A DNA stretch of 64,000 nt. Source: Syntrophus sp963665935 (GTDB taxonomy: Bacteria; Desulfobacterota; Syntrophia; Syntrophales; Syntrophaceae). The notes under the pieces were generated by a model, which ran no database searches, had not been told where the DNA came from, and worked only from the letters and a program-made list of their open reading frames with translations. Within the stretch, counting starts at the first letter, position 1, and every line of letters starts with the position of its first letter. This document shows, one piece after another, positions 11,894-20,452 of this stretch. Location: positions 868,001 through 932,000 of the forward strand of contig OY762510.1 of assembly GCA_963665935.1 (NCBI GenBank). Direction: 5' to 3'. A program made the translations under genes and the position numbers.

Positions 11894-12664
11894 TTACTTG
11901 TCCTTGAATACCGCTTTTCTCTTTTCCATAAAGGCGGAAATGCCTTCCTTGGCATCGTCGGTCGCCATGCAACCCTGCATGTAGATCATCTCGGAAACCT
12001 TGAGGGCTTCGATGAAATCCACATTGAGTCCGGCCATAACGGCGCGGCGCGTCCACATCGCAACGGGTCGGCTCTTGTTGAGGAAATCGGCCAGGAATTT
12101 GTCCACGCCTTCTTTGAAATTCTCTGCCGGCAGGACCACATTGACCAGACCGATGGCTTCCGCCTCTTTCGCCGAGATGATCTTCCCGGTGAGGAGCAGT
12201 TCCATGGTTTTCTTGAGGCCGATGATCTTGGGGAACCAGGCGGCGGCAACAGGCGGGAAAACGCCGACGGCGATTTCGGGCTGGCCGATTTTGGCCTTTT
12301 CGGAAGCGATGACGATATCGCAGAAGGCCATCAGTTCACAGCCTCCGCCCAGGGAACGGCCGTTGACCAGGGCGACCGTCGTCACATCCATGCTGGACAT
12401 GATGCGGAACATGCCGTGGAAGACCTCGATCATCTCATCCACTCTGTCCGGGGTGTGATCGGCCACGTCGACGCCGTCACAGAAGGCCTTGCCACCGGCA
12501 GCATCGAAAACGAGGAGCTGAACGGTCGGGTCCTTCTTGACATCGAGAAGAACCTGATTGATCTCTTTCATCATCAGGATGGTCAGCCAGTTGGATGGCG
12601 GCTCATTCAGGGTAATGGTGGCAACTTTATCTTTCTTTTCAAAGGTAATATGTTCGAAACCCAT
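11894..12664 (-). CDS. bamR: Cyclohexa-1,5-diene-1-carbonyl-CoA hydratase
   Basis: Crotonase-fold hydratase that adds water to the dienoyl-CoA formed by benzoyl-CoA reduction, giving 6-hydroxycyclohex-1-ene-1-carbonyl-CoA. The 256 aa have the oxyanion-hole segments GKAFCDGVDVADH and NGRSLGGGCELMAFCD, and an Asn-Glu-Pro-Pro N-terminus (LNEPPSNW) as in dienoyl-CoA hydratases of this pathway. The frame extends further upstream, but ATG 12664 precedes the conserved start and has GGAAGGGAG before it. The assignment as Dch/BamR rather than a general enoyl-CoA hydratase rests partly on bamA and bamQ next door. Confidence 0.85.
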   Translation of the reverse strand: MGFEHITFEKKDKVATITLNEPPSNWLTILMMKEINQVLLDVKKDPTVQLLVFDAAGGKAFCDGVDVADHTPDRVDEMIEVFHGMFRIMSSMDVTTVALVNGRSLGGGCELMAFCDIVIASEKAKIGQPEIAVGVFPPVAAAWFPKIIGLKKTMELLLTGKIISAKEAEAIGLVNVVLPAENFKEGVDKFLADFLNKSRPVAMWTRRAVMAGLNVDFIEALKVSEMIYMQGCMATDDAKEGISAFMEKRKAVFKDK

Positions 12665-12782
12665 AATTGTCTCCCTTCCTCTTCTTGAAGTAACGTTTTT
12701 GAAGACCAGGAATCTGATTGAGGAATAAAAACGGCAGACCTTCCTCAAAGACTCTTGGCTTCTTTCGGAATGTACCTGTCAG

Positions 12783-12816
12783 AAATAAAAAAGGGGGGGA
12801 TACCCACCCCCCCCTT
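12783..12816 (-). terminator. Intrinsic terminator downstream of bamA
   Basis: Seven G residues at 12793-12799 pair with the C-run at 12807-12814. Read on the minus strand, the stem is followed by TTTTTTATTT. It lies between the bamA stop (12841) and the bamR start (12664), so bamR and the peptidase probably have a separate promoter or depend on read-through. Confidence 0.75.
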
Positions 12817-12840
12817 GATTTGAAACAGATAGCTGATGAA

Positions 12841-13986
12841 CTACGCTTTCGGTTTCCCGAGGATCTCCTCGAAGTAAGCCTCGTTGTTCAGGGCGCCTTC
12901 GGCAATCAGCTGACGATTCTTTATGAAGTCGATCGTATCCATACCCGTGATCTTCTTGGTATTGAATGCGCCGAAACCTGCGAAGGCCTCGCCCATCATG
13001 TTGGTGGCCAGCCAGTAACGGTGGTCATTCTTCACCTGATCCCACCAGGATTTCTTCTTCTGGCGGATGCCGTCGATGGATTTCATCAAGCAGCCGGGGA
13101 ACAGGTTTGCGAAGACCCAGATGATTCTCTCGACTTCGGCGTCGACGAGGGCGAGATCGACATTGCCGGCCTTGATCGCATCGTTGACGAAAGCGCGGGC
13201 AGCCTTTGCTTCTTCACCGGTCTTGTTCTCGCCGTAAACGATCTCGCCGTCTTTGACGTAGGATTCGGTGATGACCTGGGGATTGCGGACAAAGTTGCCA
13301 TTGGCGTCCTTCAGGACGGGGAAGCACTTGGAGATGAGGTTCTTCGCCTTCATCTTGTAGGCTGACCACATTTCGCAGCTTACACAGTTCCACATGGCAT
13401 CCTCATTGCTGAGGAACCAGGGCAGGAAATCCGAGGAACCGCCGACCGGGGCGGAACCGTGACGGGGACCGGCCTGACCGAAAATGGCCAAGTCTGAAGC
13501 AACGGCGATGTCACAAGCCAGACCGATTTCCTGGCCACCGGCAACTCTCATACCGTTGACACGGCAGATGACCGGTTTCTTGCACATCAGAATGGAGTCG
13601 ACCATATTGTTGAAGAGTTCCATATAGGAACCGTATTCTTCCGGTCTCATGCTGTAGTACTCGGAATATTCTTTCGTGTTTCCACCGGTGCAGAAGGCGT
13701 TGACGCCCGTACCCGTGAAAACGACGGCAACAACGGAACGATCCGTGGAGGCATTCTCGAAACCGGCGATAACACCTTTCACCATCTCGGTCGTGTAGGA
13801 ATTGTACTGGGCGGGGTTGTTCAAGCGAATCCAGGACGTGAACAGACCGGGAACCTCATTGCCCTTGGGGTCCTTCAGAGGGCGCTTCTCGTATACGGTG
13901 CAGGGTGCTTCCGTGCCCCACCACTGAGAGGTGTGTCGATCATGATTCTTCATCTCATTTTCTCTAGGCATCCATGCTAAACTCAT
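12841..13986 (-). CDS. bamA: 6-oxocyclohex-1-ene-1-carbonyl-CoA hydrolase (ring opening)
   Basis: Hydrolytic ring-cleaving enzyme of anaerobic benzoyl-CoA degradation, producing 3-hydroxypimelyl-CoA. The 381 aa are long for a crotonase-fold protein, as expected for BamA/Oah. Recognisable text includes WIRLNNPAQYNSYTTEMVKG, GTGVNAFCTGGNTKEYSEYY, RVAGGQEIGLACDIAVASD and GQAGPRHGSAPVGGSSDFLP. ATG 13986 is preceded by GAGGAG at good spacing; a second ATG about 11 codons on is possible. It lies between bamQ upstream and a terminator plus bamR downstream. BamA is widely used as a marker for anaerobic aromatic degraders. In Syntrophus the pathway can also run towards cyclohexane carboxylate and benzoate, so direction cannot be told from sequence. 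Confidence 0.95.
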   Translation of the reverse strand: MSLAWMPRENEMKNHDRHTSQWWGTEAPCTVYEKRPLKDPKGNEVPGLFTSWIRLNNPAQYNSYTTEMVKGVIAGFENASTDRSVVAVVFTGTGVNAFCTGGNTKEYSEYYSMRPEEYGSYMELFNNMVDSILMCKKPVICRVNGMRVAGGQEIGLACDIAVASDLAIFGQAGPRHGSAPVGGSSDFLPWFLSNEDAMWNCVSCEMWSAYKMKAKNLISKCFPVLKDANGNFVRNPQVITESYVKDGEIVYGENKTGEEAKAARAFVNDAIKAGNVDLALVDAEVERIIWVFANLFPGCLMKSIDGIRQKKKSWWDQVKNDHRYWLATNMMGEAFAGFGAFNTKKITGMDTIDFIKNRQLIAEGALNNEAYFEEILGKPKA

Positions 13987-14044
13987 ACTTTTCTCCTCTT
14001 TCGTTTTTTGGTGTTATTTTTGGGTGTTTTTCTTTAAGTGCAAA

Positions 14045-15154
14045 TTAAAAATCAGGTTTCAGAACGACTCTCTTTGCAGGAGAACCGGCCTTGTGAATCT
14101 CGTCAAAGGTCGCCGCAATCGTGCTCATCGGTCGGACTTCCACGAAGGGATCGATATCGATCTTCTTGGACTGCACCATACCGAGAACGATCGGATAGTA
14201 CTCGGGCAGACATCCCCAGGTGCCGATCAGTTCGGCATCAAAGGCCATGAGTCTGGACAGCATGTATTCACTCTTGGACATCCCGAACCCAACCACGACC
14301 ATCTTCCCGACGAAGGAGAGCAGATCCAGACCCAGGTCCTGACCCGCCTTGGTTCCGGATACTTCAAAGATCTTCCAGAATGCGCCGGAAAGACCATTGG
14401 CCTTGCGGATTGCACCGAATTCGCCTGCAACGTCCTTATTGGTTTTATCCTGGGTGCTGATGACGAAGTCACAGCCATAGTTGAGGGCTCTCTGAAGTTT
14501 CTCAGGATTTCTCGCCATTCCGATCACGGTCTTGGCGCCCAGAGCCTTTGCCATCTGTGCCATGTAAACACCAACGCCACCTGTTGCACCGATCACGATG
14601 ACATTATCACCGGGCTGCAGGTCTGCTCTCTTGGCTGCCTGATAAGGCGTCGTAACGGCGTCTGCCACGACGGCATAATTTTCCAGGGGATAATCACCCC
14701 GGTTGCGAATTTCACAGAGGTCTATGGTAGGAACGACGATGTGACTGGAAAAACCACCATAGATTCCCAGACTGTTTCCGGGCATGAGCTGAGCAAGACA
14801 GCGGTTGCCTCGGCCGGTTTTACAAAGATCACACTTGCGGCAGGGCATAACAGCGGGGATAACGACTTCCTTTCCCACCCATTTCGGATCTCCTGCCACA
14901 ATGGTTCCACTGATTTCGTGGCCCAGTGTCAACGGGGGTTTACAAACGGTCGGTACGCGGTCGAAGAAATATCCAAGGTCGGTATGGCAGACACCGCAAC
15001 CCGCAACCTCTACCAGGACTTCTCCTTCTTTAAGTTCTGGTACGGGGATTTCCGTCATAGCCAGTTTGCCTTCAATGACTTCTCCCGTCTCCTTGTTCTT
15101 CCCCCATGGCGTCACCATCTGCCACGTTTTAATCGTACTTGGTACTCCAGCCAT
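14045..15154 (-). CDS. bamQ: 6-hydroxycyclohex-1-ene-1-carbonyl-CoA dehydrogenase
   Basis: NAD-dependent zinc alcohol dehydrogenase oxidising the BamR product to the 6-oxo compound used by BamA. The 369 aa show the catalytic zinc site GCGVCHTDLGYF and GHEISG, the structural zinc cysteines in CRKCDLCKTGRGNRC, and the nucleotide fold VIVIGATGGVGVYMAQMAKA. The N-terminus (QMVTPWGKNKETGE) matches the Had/BamQ group. It is the first gene of bamQ-bamA-bamR on the minus strand. Benzoyl-CoA reductase (bamB-I) is not in this window. Confidence 0.9.
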   Translation of the reverse strand: MAGVPSTIKTWQMVTPWGKNKETGEVIEGKLAMTEIPVPELKEGEVLVEVAGCGVCHTDLGYFFDRVPTVCKPPLTLGHEISGTIVAGDPKWVGKEVVIPAVMPCRKCDLCKTGRGNRCLAQLMPGNSLGIYGGFSSHIVVPTIDLCEIRNRGDYPLENYAVVADAVTTPYQAAKRADLQPGDNVIVIGATGGVGVYMAQMAKALGAKTVIGMARNPEKLQRALNYGCDFVISTQDKTNKDVAGEFGAIRKANGLSGAFWKIFEVSGTKAGQDLGLDLLSFVGKMVVVGFGMSKSEYMLSRLMAFDAELIGTWGCLPEYYPIVLGMVQSKKIDIDPFVEVRPMSTIAATFDEIHKAGSPAKRVVLKPDF

Positions 15155-15763
15155 TAAACACCTCCATTAAGAATATTTTACAATCCCTGATGCTGCAAAG
15201 TAACGCTTGCTTATCACCCCCTCAATTATTTTTCAATTCCTATTTTTCTGATCCTTGCTCCCCTATGAGGGAGAAAATCTGTATTTCGGCGGTGATCAAA
15301 AGCTTGATTAAAGACAGTCACTGGTCTCGGCGGTGTGATTACAGGAGAGGGTCTCATGAGAAAATCCCTTTCAGAAACACCGGGATAATTCAGTTCTTGC
15401 CAATCAGAAGCTTAACAGTACTCACAAAACGGCTGTTTTGTATCACAGCTCGATTTGACATTCAAGATGTTTTTCAGCGGAAAATCTTTTTTATTTTCCC
15501 AGCCCAGCGCTAAGGTCAGGGCACAAAGAAGGGCGTTTTTTAATGGCCATCTCCCGTTTTTTCTCCCCAAGAAGGCCAGGGGAACCAAAGGTCTATGGCG
15601 CCATGCACACCGACTGCCTTATATACTGCTACAAATCAAGAGTCAACAGTCACGTTTTCTATAACCCAAAGGAATGAAGGGGAATCATCTATGAAGATTA
15701 TTGATTTGACGTTCATTTTCATTCCTGCTACTCCGGGGCGGAATTTCAGAGGAGGGATTTATT
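15155..15763. other. Intergenic region between bamQ and the CMD/ArsS pair
   Basis: About 600 bases with divergent genes on either side, so it must hold both promoters. A small hairpin CAAAAC-GGCT-GTTTTG lies near 15425-15440. Several short open frames occur (for instance a start at 15690) but none has recognisable content. No convincing -35/-10 or -24/-12 element was found. Confidence 0.3.
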
Positions 15764-16096
15764 ATGGCCGACTATTATGAGCACAAGGATCTGGCCGATT
15801 TTGCGAACATCGGCGAATATGCGCCGGAACTCGGGCAGAAGTATTTCGATTACTATGGAGAGGCGCTGAAGGCGGGCGCCCTGTCGGCGAGGGAAAAGGC
15901 GCTCATCGCGCTGGCGGTGGCGACCACTCAGAAGTGCCCCTATTGCATCGACGCCTATACCAATTCCTGTCTATCCCTAGGCGTTTCTCAGGAGGAAATG
16001 ATGGAAGCCGTTCATGTCGGGGCGGCCATGGTTGCGGGAATCGTCCTGGCTCATTCCACCCAGATGCGGAAGATCATCAAGAAGAAGGAAATGTAA
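15764..16096 (+). CDS. CMD-domain (AhpD-like) protein, arsenosugar-locus type
   Basis: Small 110 aa protein with the carboxymuconolactone decarboxylase/AhpD fold. The redox motif is CPYCIDAYTNSC near residue 50, with the helix SAREKALIALAVA before it and EEMMEAVHVGAAMVAG after it. ATG 15764 has a strong GAGGAGG nine bases before it. The radical SAM gene follows after only four bases, and this pairing is the one annotated elsewhere as arsenosugar-biosynthesis associated. The motif has Cys, although relatives in some anaerobes use selenocysteine. Function probably thiol-based redox; substrate unknown. Confidence 0.8.
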   Translation: MADYYEHKDLADFANIGEYAPELGQKYFDYYGEALKAGALSAREKALIALAVATTQKCPYCIDAYTNSCLSLGVSQEEMMEAVHVGAAMVAGIVLAHSTQMRKIIKKKEM

Positions 16097-16100
16097 GATT

Positions 16101-17063
16101 ATGATCGACTTCAGCAGCCTGCCCCCCTTCGAGCAGAGGACAGCCGCTCCGCTCACGGCGAAGGACATCGAAATTCTACAGATCAACGTGGGGTATCGAT
16201 GCAATCTGGAATGCCGGCACTGTCATGTCGAGGCAGGCCCGAAACGGCAGGAACTCATGCCGGAAACTGTGATGGAAGCCTGTCTGCGGATCTTGAGGGA
16301 TCACCCCATTCCAACCATCGATATAACCGGCGGCGCCCCCGAGATGCACCCCCGCCTACCCCGGTTTCTGGAGGAATGCGCGGCTTTGAAGCGCCGTCTG
16401 CAGGTGCGGACCAACGGGGTGATTCTTCTGGAGAAGGGCTATGCGCCCTTTGTCGATCTGTACACCCGGCTTCAGGTGGAAGTCGTCCTTTCCTTCCCCC
16501 ATGTGGATCTGAAAATGGCAAACCGGCAGAGAGGAGAAGGCGTTTATCCCCGGTTGATCGAGGTCATCAGGGAACTCAATGAACGGGGCTATGGACAAAC
16601 CGGCAGCGGACTGGTCCTGAATCTCGTGCACAATCCGGGCGGGGCCTACCTTCCAGCCCTGCAGAGCGACCTGGAAAGTACTTACCGGCGGATTCTTAAG
16701 GAAAAATTCGGGATTGTTTTCAACTCGCTCTTCTGCATTACGAACATGCCGATCGGCCGTTATCTGGCTTACCTTCAGAAAACGGACAACTATGAAGACT
16801 ACATGACGGCCCTGGGAAACGCCTTTAACCCGGCCACCCTGGAGAACGTCATGTGTAAAACGACCCTTTCCGTTTCCTGGGACGGGAAGCTCTATGACTG
16901 TGACTTCAACCAGATGCTGGGGATGACCGTGAACCACGGCGCGCCGGAGCATATTGCGGATTTCGACCTGGCGCAACTTGCCCAGCGCCGGATTGTCACC
17001 GGGAACCACTGTTACGGCTGCACGGCCGGCACGGGATCATCCTGTGCAGGAACCCTGGCCTAG
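16101..17063 (+). CDS. arsS: ArsS-type radical SAM/Cys-rich protein
   Basis: Member of the arsenosugar biosynthesis radical SAM family (TIGR04167 type), 320 aa, usually paired with the methyltransferase ArsM. The SAM cluster motif is CNLECRHCHVEAGP near residue 35; GG(A)P and RTNGV motifs follow. The Cys-rich C-terminal part has CKTTLSVSWDGKLYDCDFN and ends CYGCTAGTGSSCAGTLA. The frame is open upstream into the preceding gene, but ATG 16101 begins the conserved protein right after the CMD-domain stop. No ArsM is present in the window, so whether the product is an arsenosugar is an inference. Confidence 0.85.
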   Translation: MIDFSSLPPFEQRTAAPLTAKDIEILQINVGYRCNLECRHCHVEAGPKRQELMPETVMEACLRILRDHPIPTIDITGGAPEMHPRLPRFLEECAALKRRLQVRTNGVILLEKGYAPFVDLYTRLQVEVVLSFPHVDLKMANRQRGEGVYPRLIEVIRELNERGYGQTGSGLVLNLVHNPGGAYLPALQSDLESTYRRILKEKFGIVFNSLFCITNMPIGRYLAYLQKTDNYEDYMTALGNAFNPATLENVMCKTTLSVSWDGKLYDCDFNQMLGMTVNHGAPEHIADFDLAQLAQRRIVTGNHCYGCTAGTGSSCAGTLA

Positions 17064-17143
17064 AAGGTCTGCTCAGCCTGTCTCCAATAAGTCCCGCTAA
17101 GCCTCAAAACCTTATGGAAACCTCTTCCACGCGCCCTGCCCTC

Positions 17144-18577
17144 CTAACCATGGAGCGAACGGCCAAGGGACTTGAAAGAGGCTTCCAGCATCACCTCCGC
17201 CAGAGTGGGGTGTGCATGGATGGTTCCGGCAAGATCCGCCACCGTTGCCCCCATTCTGAGGGCCAAGGCACCCTCCGCGATCAGATCGGTCGCATGCGGT
17301 CCAACAATGTGGACCCCCAGGACCCTGCCCGTTTCGGCATCGGACACGATCTTTGCCTCACCGGCGATCTCACCGATGACGTGCGCCTTCCCCAGGCTCC
17401 GGAAGAGCACGCTCTCGGCACGTATGGCAAATCCTTTCTGCCGGGCCTGAGATTCGGAAAGCCCCACATTGGCCACTTCAGGCAGAGTAAAGATCGCTCC
17501 GGGAACAACATCGTAGGCCATCTTCAGGTCGCCCCCTGCGGCATTTTCGGCGGCGATAAGTCCTTCGGCCGATGCCACATGGGCAAGCATGATCCTTGAC
17601 GGCCCGAGGACATCGCCGATGGCGAAGACATCGGGAACATTTGTCCGCATCCGATCATCGGCGACAATCCACCCCTGAGCATCGACCTGAATCCCCAGCT
17701 TATCAAGGCCCAGAGTTGCCGTGTTCGGCTTGCGCCCGATACAGACCAGGATCTTGTCCACTTCTTCGATTTGAGGTTCTCTCTCCTTGCCGGCAGGTTC
17801 CGTCACAAACGGGGAAGGCCCCAGAGTCACGCGAAGTTTTGTGCTGCTGCGCTCCAGGGCTTGAGCCGTCCTTGCCAGCACAAACTTGATTTTTCGCTTC
17901 TTCATCTCCCGCTGCAGAATTTTGGAGCAGTCTTCATCCACGGAAGGAAGGGGAAGCAGCCGGTCCATGGCTTCGACGACGGTTACGCGGGAACCGAGGG
18001 AAGACAGAAGAAAGGCAAACTCGCATCCGATAACGCCTCCCCCGAGGATCAGAATGGATTCGGGCACTTCAAGAAGCGAGAGGGCATGGTTGCTCGAGAG
18101 GATGCGCTCCCCGTCAAAGAGGAAGGGCGGAAAATCCAGGGGCTGAGTCCCCGGAGCCAGGATCAGCTTATCCCAGGGGACTTCCAGAATCCCGCCGTCT
18201 GCCGATTGGACGGCTGCCACGCCCGGCCCGACAATACGGCCCTTTCCCCGCAGGTAATGGATCTTGTTGTGCGCGAAGAGATCCAGGATCCCCTTTGTCT
18301 GATCTTGAATGATCCTGACTTTCCGTGCCATGAGCTGCTGCATGTCGGGACGGATGTTCCCTTCGATCTTCAGCCCGAACTCCCGGGCGCGCCGGTATCT
18401 TTCGATCATTTCCGCCGTGGTGATCATGATCTTGGAAGGGATGCATCCCCAGTTCAGGCATGTTCCTCCGACGTTATCCTCTTCGACAATGCTGACTTCG
18501 GCGCCCAGCTGGGCAGCGCGGATGGCGGCCACATAGCCTCCGGGACCCGCTCCGAAAATGACGATTCTCTTGGACAT
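17144..18577 (-). CDS. lpdA: Dihydrolipoyl dehydrogenase (L protein)
   Basis: Reoxidises the lipoyl arm of GcvH with NAD. 477 aa from ATG 18577, preceded by GGGAG; the open frame reaches 18628 but the FAD motif IVIFGAGPGGYVAAIRAAQLG should be near the N-terminus. The redox disulfide is in GGTCLNWGCIPSK, the NAD fold in LILGGGVIGCEFAFLL, and the C-terminal catalytic His-Glu region in HIVGPHATDLIAEGALALR and IHAHPTLAEVM. It is divergent from gcvT, sharing a 176-base gap, so it likely belongs to the same glycine cleavage unit. Confidence 0.94.
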   Translation of the reverse strand: MSKRIVIFGAGPGGYVAAIRAAQLGAEVSIVEEDNVGGTCLNWGCIPSKIMITTAEMIERYRRAREFGLKIEGNIRPDMQQLMARKVRIIQDQTKGILDLFAHNKIHYLRGKGRIVGPGVAAVQSADGGILEVPWDKLILAPGTQPLDFPPFLFDGERILSSNHALSLLEVPESILILGGGVIGCEFAFLLSSLGSRVTVVEAMDRLLPLPSVDEDCSKILQREMKKRKIKFVLARTAQALERSSTKLRVTLGPSPFVTEPAGKEREPQIEEVDKILVCIGRKPNTATLGLDKLGIQVDAQGWIVADDRMRTNVPDVFAIGDVLGPSRIMLAHVASAEGLIAAENAAGGDLKMAYDVVPGAIFTLPEVANVGLSESQARQKGFAIRAESVLFRSLGKAHVIGEIAGEAKIVSDAETGRVLGVHIVGPHATDLIAEGALALRMGATVADLAGTIHAHPTLAEVMLEASFKSLGRSLHG

Positions 18578-18753
18578 GATTCTGGTTTCTCCCTTCCTCT
18601 TCAATCGCCTGAAGATACAAGAATGCATTTTTTAATCAATGAAAAAAGAGATAAGCGAACAGATCCCTTCCAAAGAAATTGACATAATCGAAACGAAATA
18701 TTACTCTTCATCCGTTTTGTTTCTGAACCTCAGGATACAGGAAAGGGAAACCA

Positions 18754-20028
18754 TTGGAAACGCAGGCGAAGAAGACCCTTCTGCATGACTGGCATCTGGC
18801 CCACGGAGCCCGCATGGCCGATTTTGCCGGTTACGAAATGCCGCTCTGGTATTCTTCGGGCGTGAAGAACGAGCACCTCGCGGTGCTCACCCATGCCGGG
18901 ATGTTCGATACCAGTCACATGGCGGTGGTGATGCTCCGGGGAAAGGGCGGCTTCGATCTGCTCCAGCTTTGCTTTACCAGGGATCTCCGGGCCTGCGTGG
19001 GAAAAGACCGAACCCCGCTGATTCCTTCCAGATGCATCTACGGCGCATTCCTGGACCCGAAAGGAGGCGTCATCGACGACGCCGTGGTCTGCCAGCTGGC
19101 CCCGGAGCACTATATGATTGTGGTGAATGCCGGCATGGGCGGGATGATCGCGCAGCACCTCCGCCATTATCGAGAAAATCGGGAGGTTGAAATAGAGGAT
19201 CTCTCCCATCGAGTGGGCAAACTGGACATCCAGGGGCCCCTGTCGGCCAGGATTCTGAAAAGGGTTCTCGCTGAACCGAAAAAGGCCTTTGAGCAACTGC
19301 GCTTCTTTTCTTTCAAGGGACATTTTGACGCCGTCTCCCCCCTGGCCGATGCCGTGCGGCTGAACGACGGGACGCCCATTCTCCTGTCGCGTAGCGGCTA
19401 TACGGGAGAATTCGGCTTCGAGATCTACGTCGCTCCGGAGCATTTCGTTTCTGCCTGGGAAACGATTTTTGAGGCAGGGGAAGATCTGGGGATTATTCCC
19501 TGCGGACTCGGCGCCAGAGACTCTCTGAGGGCCGGCGCGATGCTTCCCCTTTCTCATCAGGATATCGGCCCCTGGCCCTTTGCCCATCATCCCTGGCCTT
19601 TCGCCCTCCCCTTCAATGATGACGGAAGCGCCTTCACCAAGGAATTTGTCGGGTCGGAGGCCCTCCTGCGCATAGAAAGTCCTGAATTTACCTACGCCTT
19701 TGTGGGCGATGATCTCCGCAAGGTCTCGACCGAGGAGTCCGCCCTTGTGCTGGATTCTGCGGGTCAGGAAATCGGGACCATTCTGACCTGTGTGACGGAC
19801 ATGGGAATCGGGCGGCGCGAGGGGCGCATCTACAGCATTGCCAGCCCGGACAGACCCGAAGGCTTCGATCCCAGAGGGCTCAGCTGCGGCTTTGTCAAGG
19901 TGAAAGTTCCACTCCGCGCAGGGGACAGAGTGGAGCTCAAAGACCGGCGGCGCAGGCTCCAGGCGACGATCGTCAACGGCATCCGTCCCGACCTCACCGC
20001 ACACCGCCCCATCCGGGAAATGATCTGA
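18754..20028 (+). CDS. gcvT: Glycine cleavage system aminomethyltransferase (T protein)
   Basis: Transfers the methylene from aminomethyl-lipoyl-GcvH to tetrahydrofolate, releasing ammonia. 424 aa, longer than most GcvT (about 365) owing to a long C-terminal part. Conserved text includes HGARMADFAGYEMPLWY, MFDTSHMAVV, LSRSGYTGEFGFEIY and ARDSLRAGAMLPL. The start is TTG at 18754 with GAAAGGGA upstream. A TTGACA at 18679-18684 could be a -35 element but no good -10 follows at normal spacing. First gene of gcvT-gcvH-gcvPA-gcvPB-lipB-lipA. Confidence 0.93.
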   Translation: METQAKKTLLHDWHLAHGARMADFAGYEMPLWYSSGVKNEHLAVLTHAGMFDTSHMAVVMLRGKGGFDLLQLCFTRDLRACVGKDRTPLIPSRCIYGAFLDPKGGVIDDAVVCQLAPEHYMIVVNAGMGGMIAQHLRHYRENREVEIEDLSHRVGKLDIQGPLSARILKRVLAEPKKAFEQLRFFSFKGHFDAVSPLADAVRLNDGTPILLSRSGYTGEFGFEIYVAPEHFVSAWETIFEAGEDLGIIPCGLGARDSLRAGAMLPLSHQDIGPWPFAHHPWPFALPFNDDGSAFTKEFVGSEALLRIESPEFTYAFVGDDLRKVSTEESALVLDSAGQEIGTILTCVTDMGIGRREGRIYSIASPDRPEGFDPRGLSCGFVKVKVPLRAGDRVELKDRRRRLQATIVNGIRPDLTAHRPIREMI

Positions 20029-20044
20029 CCGAGGAGGATATTTC

Positions 20045-20452
20045 ATGAAGGAAATCAATGAACTGGATTTACCAGAAGATGTGCGCTACACCGAAGACCA
20101 CGAGTGGGCAAGGAGGAATGGCGATGTCGTATTCATTGGCATTACGGATTACGCCCAGGACCAGCTCGGGGACATCGTCTTTGTGGAAATGCCTGAAGTG
20201 GGGGCCGTTTTCGAGCAGAAAGAGGAATGTGGAACCATTGAATCCGTCAAGGCCGTGGCCCCGATCTTTCTCCCCATAGGCGGCGAAATCGCCGCGGTGA
20301 ACACCGCTCTCGAGGATGCACCCGAACTGGTCAACGCCTCCCCCTACCTGGACGGGTGGATCGCCCAGATCAAGCCCGGGGACCCCTCCGAGCTGGAGAG
20401 ACTTCTGGACCGGAAGGCCTACCTCGAACTGCTGACGGGGATGGGAGAATGA
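20045..20452 (+). CDS. gcvH: Glycine cleavage system H protein
   Basis: Lipoyl carrier of the glycine cleavage complex; 135 aa. The lipoylated lysine is K69 in TIESVKAVAP; the N-terminal YTEDHEWARRNGDVVFIGIT and DYAQDQLGDIVFVEMP are typical. GAGGAGG precedes the start; its stop overlaps the gcvPA start as ATGA, indicating translational coupling. Lipoylation could be done by LipB/LipA encoded at the end of this operon. Confidence 0.96.
   Translation: MKEINELDLPEDVRYTEDHEWARRNGDVVFIGITDYAQDQLGDIVFVEMPEVGAVFEQKEECGTIESVKAVAPIFLPIGGEIAAVNTALEDAPELVNASPYLDGWIAQIKPGDPSELERLLDRKAYLELLTGMGE

Noticed and set aside
15595..15780. Small frame before the CMD gene
   Set aside because: Overlaps the start of the CMD gene, no recognised content, weak start context.
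15764..17063. Possible selenoproteins in the CMD and ArsS genes
   Set aside because: All redox positions are Cys codons, and the stops are not followed by continued homology.
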